Shown here piece after piece: positions 1-6,065 of a DNA stretch of 12,002 nt (position 1 is the stretch's first letter; every line of letters starts with the position of its first letter). Location: NCBI GenBank assembly GCA_028280205.1, contig JANQME010000146.1, positions 1 to 12,002 on the forward strand. Reading direction: 5' to 3'. Source of the DNA: Longimicrobiales bacterium. GTDB taxonomy: Bacteria; Gemmatimonadota; Gemmatimonadetes; Longimicrobiales; Gaopeijiaceae. Below the pieces are notes generated by a model that was given only the letters and a program-made list of their open reading frames with translations, had not been told where the DNA came from and did not search any database. The position numbers and the translations under genes are program-made.

Positions 1-21
1 CCCTCGCGACCGAGTAGCATA

Positions 22-2106
22 ATGTACAGACACGCCCCGCCCGCGGCTCTGTTGAGCCGACTCCTTCTCTGCGCCCCGTGCGCGACGACCCTGCCGTGCG
101 CGGCTGCCCTCCTCGCGGGCGCGGTGCCCGCCGCACTCGCCGCGCAGGAGACCGCCCTACGCATCGTCGCCACGCCCCCGATGGTGGAGGTCACGGTCGG
201 GAGAAGCGCGCCCCTCGAGGTTCGCGTCGTCGACGCTTCGGGCTCGCCGACCGATGTCGCCGTCCGCTTCGCCGCCCCACGATCCGCGCTCCGCTACCGC
301 GACGGGCGCGTGCAGGGGTACAGGGCCGGTTCGTACGAGATCATCGCCACCGCCGTCCTCGGGGCAGGCACCGACGGCACCCCACCCGAGCTGCGCATCC
401 CCGTGACCGTGGCGTGGCCGCCGATCACCGAGGTGCGCACGAATGCTTCCGCCGAGCGACTCTTCGTCGGGACGACGCTCACCCACCATCCGGTCGCCCT
501 ACACGAGGACGGCACCCGACGGCCCGAGCCGTCGTTCACGTGGCGCAGCTCCGATCCGGCGGTCGCCTCGGTCGACCCGTTCGGCACCGTGACCGGGCTC
601 GCCGAGGGGTCGGCCACTATCTCGCTCGCCGTCGACGGACGCACGCTCGCGGAGCGGTCGTATCGCGTCGAGCTCTTCCCGGCCGACGCGCTCACGATCG
701 AGGGCGGAGCCGATGCCGCCCGCACCGGCGACGTCCTTCGCTTCCGCGCCCGCGGTCGAGCGGGGAGCGCGGAGGTCGCCGAGCTTCCGGTGACGTGGGC
801 CTACACCTTCGTCCCGGATGACTCGATCCGGGCCCCCGGAGCGGCCGCCACGATCGAGGAAGGGGCGTTCGTGGCCGAGGTCCCGGGCCGCTACACCGTG
901 CTCGCGGTCTCCGGGCCGCTCGTCGCGCGCCACACCGTCCACGTCCGGGGACGCGAAGCCGTGCAGGAGGTCGAGCTGGTTGGACGGGGACCCGTGACGA
1001 GCTCGCACACTTCGGACCTGTGGGTCTTCGAGGGTGTGGACGGCCGCGACTACGCGATCACCGGGACGTGGGTCGCGTCGGGGTGGGCCTTCTTCTGGGA
1101 CGTGACCGACCCGGCGAACATCGTGAAGGTGGACTCGCTTCAGGTCGATGCCCGCACCGTCAACGACGTGAAGGTGTCGCCCGACGGGCGCTACGCGGCG
1201 CTCTCGCGCGAAGGGGCGTCCGACCGTCGCAACGGGGTCGTGATTCTCGATATGGCCGATCCCGCGAACCCGGTCGTCGCGTCGACCTTCGAGTCGAACG
1301 GCGTGACCGGCGGGGTCCACAACATGTTCGCCACCGACGACTACCTCTTCGCGCTCGCCGGGGGCGACAAGTACGTCATCATCGACGTGCGCGACCCGTA
1401 CGCGCCCCGGTTCGTGAGCGAGTACAACCACCCGGACAGCCGCATCCACGACGTCTGGGTCCACGACGGCATCGCCTACTCGTCGGAGTGGCAGACCGGC
1501 GTCGTGGTCGTCGACGTCGGCAACGGACGCTGGGGAGGATCGATCGAGGATCCCGTCTTCGTGACCGCCGTGCCGTATCCTGTCGGCGCAACGCATGCGG
1601 CGTTCCCCTATCACCAGGAGTCGACCGGGAAGTTCTACCTCTTCCTGGGCGACGAGATCAGCGGAGGCGCCGGCTCGCCGTGGGCCGGTGAGGGTGCGGA
1701 CAACCAACCGTACGATCCCGTGACCGGCGAGGGTGGCGTCCAGGGGCGCATGAGCGGATACCTGCACGTCATCGACTTCACCGATCCGGAAAACCCGAGG
1801 GACGTGGCGCGCTACGAAGTTCCCGAAGCCGGGACGCACAACATGTGGGTCGAGGACGACGTCCTGTACCAGGCGTACTACAAGGGGGGTCTGCGCGTGG
1901 TCGACGTCTCGGGCGAGCTCATGGGCGACCTTGGACGGCAGGGACGTGAGATCGCCGTGTACAAGCCCCAGGATCCGGGCGGCTTCCTTCCGAACCAGGT
2001 CAGCGTCTGGGGCGGGCAGCCCTACAAGGGCAACGTCTTCTTCAGCGACATGAACTCGGGCCTCTGGGTCGCCAAGGTGCTGCCGAAGGGTCGGCCGATC
2101 TCCTGA
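22..2106 (+). CDS. Exported Ig-like (BIG2) plus LVIVD beta-propeller protein, paralogue A
   Basis: The 694-residue product is secreted or surface-exposed; its molecular function is unknown. Residues 1-41 form a signal peptide ending in ALAA before Gln42. Residues about 45-130, 131-217 and 218-309 look like three Ig-like folds. The middle one has the BIG2 signature (WRSSDPAVASVD, then GTVTGLAEGSATIS). Residues about 312-694 form a propeller of LVIVD type, with repeats such as FWDVTDPANIVKV, VIIDVRDPYAPRFVSE and VIDFTDPENP. Blade-equivalent motifs begin with a conserved His (HTSDLW, VHNMFA, IHDVWV, THAAFP, THNMWV). The start is the ATG at 22. There is no clear Shine-Dalgarno and no in-frame stop upstream within the window, so a slightly earlier start cannot be excluded. 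The protein is closely related to the product of 6066-8093, especially over the propeller. The next gene is convergent. The domain assignment is confident; ligand and partner are not known. Confidence 0.9.
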   Translation: MYRHAPPAALLSRLLLCAPCATTLPCAAALLAGAVPAALAAQETALRIVATPPMVEVTVGRSAPLEVRVVDASGSPTDVAVRFAAPRSALRYRDGRVQGYRAGSYEIIATAVLGAGTDGTPPELRIPVTVAWPPITEVRTNASAERLFVGTTLTHHPVALHEDGTRRPEPSFTWRSSDPAVASVDPFGTVTGLAEGSATISLAVDGRTLAERSYRVELFPADALTIEGGADAARTGDVLRFRARGRAGSAEVAELPVTWAYTFVPDDSIRAPGAAATIEEGAFVAEVPGRYTVLAVSGPLVARHTVHVRGREAVQEVELVGRGPVTSSHTSDLWVFEGVDGRDYAITGTWVASGWAFFWDVTDPANIVKVDSLQVDARTVNDVKVSPDGRYAALSREGASDRRNGVVILDMADPANPVVASTFESNGVTGGVHNMFATDDYLFALAGGDKYVIIDVRDPYAPRFVSEYNHPDSRIHDVWVHDGIAYSSEWQTGVVVVDVGNGRWGGSIEDPVFVTAVPYPVGATHAAFPYHQESTGKFYLFLGDEISGGAGSPWAGEGADNQPYDPVTGEGGVQGRMSGYLHVIDFTDPENPRDVARYEVPEAGTHNMWVEDDVLYQAYYKGGLRVVDVSGELMGDLGRQGREIAVYKPQDPGGFLPNQVSVWGGQPYKGNVFFSDMNSGLWVAKVLPKGRPIS

Positions 2107-2202
2107 ACGCGCTGTCTTCCTGGCGGTGGGCCGTGCCGCGTCCGCTCCGGATGGTCACCAGAGCGGTCGCGACTCGGCCCGCCGGTCGGCTCGAAAACGA
2201 GC
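2107..2202. other. Convergent intergenic region with weak hairpins
   Basis: This is the 96-bp gap between the stop of propeller protein A and the stop of the DUF1772 gene. It holds an inverted repeat CCGCTC (2142-2147) / GAGCGG (2161-2166) with a 13-nt spacer. A second one, GCTCG-AAAA-CGAGC (2189-2202), abuts the DUF1772 stop codon. Either could help end transcription from one side or the other, but neither is followed by a T-tract, so they are not convincing intrinsic terminators. Confidence 0.3.
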
Positions 2203-2697
2203 TCAGAGGATGACGAGCAGTGCGGAGAGGAGCCCGGCGGTGACGCAGGCGAGCGCGGTCCGGATGCGGTTCCAGCGATTCCAGCGGGGCTCGAACGCCC
2301 GGCGTCCCGACCGTCTTTGCTCGCTGTCCAGATCGTCGACATCGAGCCGCTGCAACTGGTTGTTCAGCGGCACGTTCACCGCACCGGTCGGCAGCAGCAC
2401 ACCGGCGACGTAGATCGCGCCGGCGGCGAGCAGGAGGGCCCGCTCGAGCCCAACGAGGGCTGGGGCGCCCAGGACGACGGCGGCGAGCAGGAACACGATC
2501 GATCCCAGGAACACCAGTCCGAAGAGCGGATCACCCCTCTGGATCACCCCGTCGATGCGCTGGAAGGCGCGGATGAAGTCCCGGTCGTCGAGCTCCCGGA
2601 TCCCCGGCATGACGACGACCCCGAAGGCGAACACGAATCCGGCCACGAGCGACACCAGGAGGGTGGCGACCCAGAGAGCCGCAACGACCGCCGTCAC
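2203..2697 (-). CDS. DUF1772 (anthrone oxygenase-like) membrane protein
   Basis: The chosen start is the GTG at 2697, giving 164 residues. It shares the four bases GTGA with the stop codon of the upstream NmrA-like gene, a classic translationally coupled junction. The product is a small integral membrane protein with about four hydrophobic segments (roughly residues 3-30, 58-80, 85-105 and 145-164). The pattern FAFGVVVMPGIRELDDRDFIRAFQRID, then VNVPLNNQL and RWNRWNRIRT, fits the DUF1772 family, some fungal members of which are described as anthrone oxygenases. Bacterial members mostly lack an assigned substrate. Its coupling to an NAD(P)H-binding protein suggests a shared redox or detoxification role, which is inference. 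A longer reading frame exists upstream, but that part lies over the NmrA-like gene and is Arg-rich shadow sequence. A GTG at 2706 is a possible alternative start. Confidence 0.83.
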   Translation of the reverse strand: MTAVVAALWVATLLVSLVAGFVFAFGVVVMPGIRELDDRDFIRAFQRIDGVIQRGDPLFGLVFLGSIVFLLAAVVLGAPALVGLERALLLAAGAIYVAGVLLPTGAVNVPLNNQLQRLDVDDLDSEQRRSGRRAFEPRWNRWNRIRTALACVTAGLLSALLVIL

Positions 2698-3539
2698 GAC
2701 GCCCACCCACCGGCCGAGACCACGTCGCGGGCGTAGTCGGCGAGATCGCGCGGCTCGCGTCCGAGGGCGCGCTGCACCCCGTCGGTCAGATGGGAGTTCC
2801 GGCCGTCGAGCACCGTCGAGAACAGGTAGTCGAGCATCCACACGACATCGCGCGGCGCACCCGACTCCTTCGCCGCGTCGACGAACGCGCCGTGGGGCAC
2901 TTCCACGAACTCGATGCTTCGCCCCGTCGCATGGGACAGCTCGCCGGCGACGTCGGCGAAGGTCATCAGGCGCGGACCGGTGACCTCATACACCTTCCCC
3001 GCGTGGCCCGGCTCCGAGAGTGCGGCGATCGCGATGTCGGCGATGTCGTCCGCGTCGACGAACGGCTCGGGCGTTTCCCCCGCAGGAAGGGTGATTCGGC
3101 CGGCGAGCACCATCTCCGTGAAGGCACCCTCCGAGAAGTTCTGGAAGAACCAGCTTGCCCGAACGACGGTCCATTCGAGACCGCTCTCCTGCACGATGCG
3201 CTCGCAGGCCTGGGCCTCGGGCTCGCCGCGACCGGAGAGCAGCACCAGGCGCCGTAGGCCATGACGCTTCGCGCGGTCCACGAAGGCCCGGATCGCATCC
3301 GTGGCGCCCGGCATGGCGAGGTCCGGCGCGTAGGTGATGTAGGCGGCCTCCACGTCCTCGAGACAGGCATCCCATCCTGCACTGTCGTTCCAGTCGAAGG
3401 GAGGGGTCGCGCTCCGGGATCCGATGCGGACGGGGACGCCGAGAGCCTCCAAGCCGGCGACTACGCGGCGACCGGTCTTTCCGGTGCCTCCGAGCACGAG
3501 AACGCATCCGGATGTGTCGGTCTGTTGTGACGAGGTCAT
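2694..3539 (-). CDS. NmrA-like NAD(P)H-binding Rossmann protein
   Basis: The 281-residue cytoplasmic protein has an N-terminal dinucleotide-binding motif, VLVLGGTGKTGRRV (about residues 13-26), typical of NmrA/atypical short-chain dehydrogenase (SDR) proteins. Later segments fit the family: LVLLSGRGE (98-106), WTVVRASWFFQNF (123-135), PFVDADDIADIA (159-170), and VYEVTGPRLMTFADVA (183-198). Family members sense NAD(P) or reduce quinones and related substrates; the substrate here cannot be read from sequence. The start is the ATG at 3539. GGAG lies at 3549-3552 with 9 nt spacing, and an 8-bp inverted repeat surrounds this ribosome-binding region. The open frame continues upstream to 4442, but that part is antisense-frame shadow of the AraC gene and has a very different composition. 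The stop codon overlaps the DUF1772 start. An AraC regulator lies directly upstream on the same strand and may control this pair. Confidence 0.88.
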   Translation of the reverse strand: MTSSQQTDTSGCVLVLGGTGKTGRRVVAGLEALGVPVRIGSRSATPPFDWNDSAGWDACLEDVEAAYITYAPDLAMPGATDAIRAFVDRAKRHGLRRLVLLSGRGEPEAQACERIVQESGLEWTVVRASWFFQNFSEGAFTEMVLAGRITLPAGETPEPFVDADDIADIAIAALSEPGHAGKVYEVTGPRLMTFADVAGELSHATGRSIEFVEVPHGAFVDAAKESGAPRDVVWMLDYLFSTVLDGRNSHLTDGVQRALGREPRDLADYARDVVSAGGWAS

Positions 3540-3541
3540 TA

Positions 3542-3576
3542 TCGCTTGCTCCGTAGGGTTCGAGGAATGCAAGCGA
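3542..3576 (-). promoter_or_regulatory. 8-bp inverted repeat around the nmrA-like ribosome-binding site
   Basis: TCGCTTGC at 3542-3549 is the exact reverse complement of GCAAGCGA at 3569-3576, with a 19-nt spacer. On the transcribed strand the second arm ends two bases before the ATG, and the GGAG ribosome-binding site sits at its edge. The repeat could fold in the mRNA and limit translation, or act as a DNA operator. The repeat itself is seen directly; any role is inferred. Confidence 0.4.
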
Positions 3577-3603
3577 AGGATGCCAGGCTCGGCGCCCGTT
3601 TTC

Positions 3604-3629
3604 TTGACGCCGGACGTCAACCGATTGAC
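3604..3629. promoter_or_regulatory. Cluster of three TTGAC half-sites (candidate operator)
   Basis: Three half-sites lie in the 104-bp gap between the AraC-type gene and the NmrA-like gene: TTGACG (3604-3609), CGTCAA (3615-3620) and TTGAC (3625-3629). The first two form a perfect inverted repeat with a 5-nt centre. The second and third form another (GTCAA-CCGA-TTGAC). This arrangement resembles a transcription factor operator. The neighbouring AraC-family protein is the obvious candidate binder, but AraC proteins often use direct repeats, so the assignment is tentative. Confidence 0.4.
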
Positions 3630-3643
3630 TCGGCGCGCCAAGC

Positions 3644-4663
3644 TCAGGGTCGGTCCGCTCCGGACCGGGATTCGGCACGAAAGGCCCCGGGCGTGCAGCC
3701 CACCCAACGCTTGAACGCACGGGTCAGAGCGCTCTGCTCCGAGAACCCGGTCATGAACGCCACCTCGATCAGCGAGAAGTCGGTGTCCCGCAGGAGTCGC
3801 TTCGCCAGGTCGCGCCGCGACTCGTCGACGAGCTCCTGAAAGGAGGCCCCCTGCTCTGCCAGCCGTCGCTGCAGCGTGCGCCCGCTCATCGCCAGGCGAC
3901 TCGCGACTTCGGACAGGAGTGGCACCCCTTCGCTCAGGGACGTGGAGACGAGATCGTGCACCCGGCGATCGAGCCCGATCGAGTCGTCGAGCTTGTCGAC
4001 CTCGGCCGCGAGATGGGCGTCGAAGAAGCCGGCGATGCCGGCATCGCCCAGCTTGTTCGGGGTGCGAAGCGCGCGCTCCGAGACCCGCAGCGCGTCCTGG
4101 TCGGAGCCGAAGTGGACACGACAGCCGAAGTACGCTTCGTGTTCCGCGACGGAGTCGGGTGCCGGGTGCTTGATGTGCACCTCCTCCGGCCGGAATGGGC
4201 TGGACGCGACCTCGCGGCTGATCTGGACGATGCTCGCCAGGGTGGCCTCGTTGGACAAGCGCAGACCGAGGCGTCGCTCCCCCTCGCGGTGGAGCCGCAG
4301 GAACGCACCACCGAAGGTCGGCTCGACCTCGTACATCGAGACGCTGGTGAGGATGAGCGCGTACCGCTCGGCGCGGTCGTAGGAGCCACGGAGCGTCGTC
4401 GCCGACTTCCACGCGAGCCCGAACGCGCCGTAGTCGTCGCATCGCATCGCGGCCCCGACGCGCAGCGGGACCGTGGTCGGGTCGGTGTCGACCGCGGCCA
4501 CGCGTTCGAGGAAGTCGTAGTACTCCGACTCCTCGATCATATCGGCCGGATCCACCGGACCACCCCGCTCGAGTCCGAGCGTCCGAAGGAGCGCGTCCTT
4601 GTCGGCCGGCCCTTCGACCTCCTCCACCACCTTCCTCGGGAACAGGGATGTGATTCGCCCCAT
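3644..4663 (-). CDS. AraC-family transcriptional regulator (arabinose-binding-like N-domain)
   Basis: The 339-residue cytoplasmic DNA-binding regulator has the layout of AraC proteins with a PF12625-like N-terminal sensing domain, roughly residues 20-205. The AraC DNA-binding domain covers residues about 235-332. The first helix-turn-helix is EVASRLAMSGRTLQRRLAEQ, followed by GASFQELVDESRRDLAKRLL. The second is SLIEVAFMTGFSEQSALTRAFKRWVGCTPGAFR (297-329), with the typical GFS-x-x-S-x-x-x-RAFKRW-x-G-x-TP signature. The length matches the subfamily. The ATG at 4663 lies 10 nt after the stop codon of the upstream propeller lipoprotein gene and has no clear Shine-Dalgarno, so translation may be coupled to that gene. 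It sits directly upstream of the NmrA/DUF1772 pair and probably regulates it and itself. The inducer is unknown. Confidence 0.93.
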   Translation of the reverse strand: MGRITSLFPRKVVEEVEGPADKDALLRTLGLERGGPVDPADMIEESEYYDFLERVAAVDTDPTTVPLRVGAAMRCDDYGAFGLAWKSATTLRGSYDRAERYALILTSVSMYEVEPTFGGAFLRLHREGERRLGLRLSNEATLASIVQISREVASSPFRPEEVHIKHPAPDSVAEHEAYFGCRVHFGSDQDALRVSERALRTPNKLGDAGIAGFFDAHLAAEVDKLDDSIGLDRRVHDLVSTSLSEGVPLLSEVASRLAMSGRTLQRRLAEQGASFQELVDESRRDLAKRLLRDTDFSLIEVAFMTGFSEQSALTRAFKRWVGCTPGAFRAESRSGADRP

Positions 4664-4673
4664 GACGGGTCGA

Positions 4674-5918
4674 TCAGCCCGCCGGCTCCATCTTCCAGAA
4701 CACGATCCCGCCCGCCTGCTGACCGACGCCGACCGACCCGACCATCTCGAAGGTGCGCAGGTCGTAGACGTCGACCTTCCCGGGCTCCGCCCCCTTCCCT
4801 TCGACGCTCACGAACGCGTAGCGGGAGTCGGGAGTGATGGCCACGCCGTGCGTGACGGTCGTCGTAGAGGGCACGATCGCCCGGCTCTCTCCGCTCGCGG
4901 CGTCGAAGAACTGGACTTCGCCCGCGCCCTTCAGCGACGCGACGAGGAGACGCCCATCCGGCGTGATGCCGAGGTTGTACGGTGCACGCCCGGCCCGGAA
5001 CTTCCGCTCCAGCGTCCAACTCTCGCGGTCCACCACCAGGATCTCGTCAGACTTGTTGCACGCGACGTAGAGCGTGCGGCCGTCGGGCGCGGGCTGGACC
5101 CAGGTCGGCGAGCATGTCGGCTCCATGCCCATCGCGTGGTCCATCCCGCCCCTCGCGCCCCCGACCATCGGGCCCATCGGACCCGCCGGGCGGCTCATCC
5201 CGTTCGGCCCGGTCACGATCTCGGGGACCTCCCAGTCGCTCAGCACCATCTCGTGACCGGTGGCGACCGAGAAGCGGCGCGACACCTCGAACGTGCGCGT
5301 GTCGATCTCGACGAGCTGGTCGTCCATCATGCACAGCGAATACGCGAACAGCCCGTCCGGCGCCACGCGCAGACCGTGCGGCATGGTGCACGTCGGGATC
5401 TGCTCCACCTCCACGAGGTCGGGCGTGTAGACGACCGAAACGGTCGACGGTACGTGCTCGCCGTGCAGGTTGAAGTTCGCGATGAAAGCGTACAGCCCGT
5501 CCGGTGTCAGGTCGAGCGTGGCCGGGAAGTTGCCCAGCAGAATCGGGGTGGCGACCAGGGTGTCCGGACCGGCTTCGAACTTCCACAGCTTCCCGTCCGG
5601 GACGCCGTGCGCCGTCGTCATGTACAGGTAACGGCCATCGGGCGAGACGTTCAGGCCGTGGGGCCCTTCGGTCTCTACGGCGATCTCGCCCACCGGGGTG
5701 GTCTGATCGACCTCGACCCCGTCGCCGTCGAGCCGAATGCGGTGGATGAGGTCGGCGCTCTCGGCACCCACGTAGACGTAGTAGACGGCGTCGGTCTCCG
5801 CGACTCCAGACCCGCGCTCCGCGGCCCCGGGAGGGCTCGGCTCGGAGCTGCCGCCTCCGGACGCCGTGGCGCACGCGGACAGGAGAACGGAGAGTGCGAA
5901 GAAGCGGTGGGATCTCAT
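4674..5918 (-). CDS. YncE/YVTN-like beta-propeller lipoprotein
   Basis: The 414-residue product starts MRSHRFFALSVLLSACATAS, a lipoprotein signal with lipobox LSAC and Cys16 as the modified residue. The mature protein begins with a Gly/Ser/Pro-rich linker (17-40). Propeller repeats follow with strand signatures such as HGLNVSPDGRYLYM (87-100), TLDLTPDGLYAFIANF (134-149), HGLRVAPDGLFAYSL (181-195), WVQPAPDGRTLYVACN (273-288), NLGITPDGRLLVASL (315-329) and HGVAITPDSRYAFVSVEG. These match YVTN/YncE-type proteins, which are often exported; the ligand is unknown. Residues 240-269 are a Met-rich insertion with six Met, one His and Cys269. The ATG at 5918 is preferred over an upstream start at 5972 because only it opens directly on the lipoprotein signal and has GAGGA at 9 nt spacing. 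It is divergent from propeller protein B and leads into the AraC gene. Confidence 0.88.
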   Translation of the reverse strand: MRSHRFFALSVLLSACATASGGGSSEPSPPGAAERGSGVAETDAVYYVYVGAESADLIHRIRLDGDGVEVDQTTPVGEIAVETEGPHGLNVSPDGRYLYMTTAHGVPDGKLWKFEAGPDTLVATPILLGNFPATLDLTPDGLYAFIANFNLHGEHVPSTVSVVYTPDLVEVEQIPTCTMPHGLRVAPDGLFAYSLCMMDDQLVEIDTRTFEVSRRFSVATGHEMVLSDWEVPEIVTGPNGMSRPAGPMGPMVGGARGGMDHAMGMEPTCSPTWVQPAPDGRTLYVACNKSDEILVVDRESWTLERKFRAGRAPYNLGITPDGRLLVASLKGAGEVQFFDAASGESRAIVPSTTTVTHGVAITPDSRYAFVSVEGKGAEPGKVDVYDLRTFEMVGSVGVGQQAGGIVFWKMEPAG

Positions 5919-6065
5919 CGTCGGAGGTCCTCGCAAGGGCCGGAGCCGGTTGCTGGTGCAGGCGTCCGGCACGATTGTTGGTCGTGCGAAGCGCGTGCCC
6001 CGCCTTCCGCGGGACGACGCTCCGTAATAGGCCGCGCCTGCTCGACCATTTCAAGGGAGCCCCGC
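5919..6065. promoter_or_regulatory. Divergent intergenic region with a GCACGA/TCGTGC inverted repeat
   Basis: This 147-bp region separates the lipoprotein gene (-) from propeller protein B (+) and must carry both promoters unless there is read-through. An inverted repeat, GCACGA (5969-5974) / TCGTGC (5982-5987), with a 7-nt centre lies near the middle and could be a shared operator. TAATAG at 6025-6030 is a possible -10 for the + strand gene, but I see no convincing -35 at the right distance. A GAGGA ribosome-binding site for the - strand gene lies at 5928-5932. Confidence 0.35.
6053..6059 (+). promoter_or_regulatory. Ribosome-binding site of propeller protein B
   Basis: AAGGGAG lies 6 nt before the ATG at 6066. 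It fixes that start, because the same frame stays open far upstream, to 4599, across the oppositely oriented lipoprotein gene. The signal peptide begins exactly at this ATG. Confidence 0.8.

Noticed and set aside
3540..4442. N-terminal extension of the NmrA-like frame
   Set aside because: It covers the AraC gene in another frame and is Arg/Pro-rich. The Rossmann motif starts right after the ATG at 3539, which has its own ribosome-binding site.
6021..6030. TAATAG at 6025-6030 as the promoter of propeller protein B
   Set aside because: No acceptable -35 hexamer lies 16-18 nt upstream, so it is noted within the intergenic entry and not called separately.
4599..6065. N-terminal extension of the propeller protein B frame
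   Set aside because: It lies opposite the lipoprotein gene and is Arg/His/Asp-rich. The signal peptide and AAGGGAG site fix the start at 6066.
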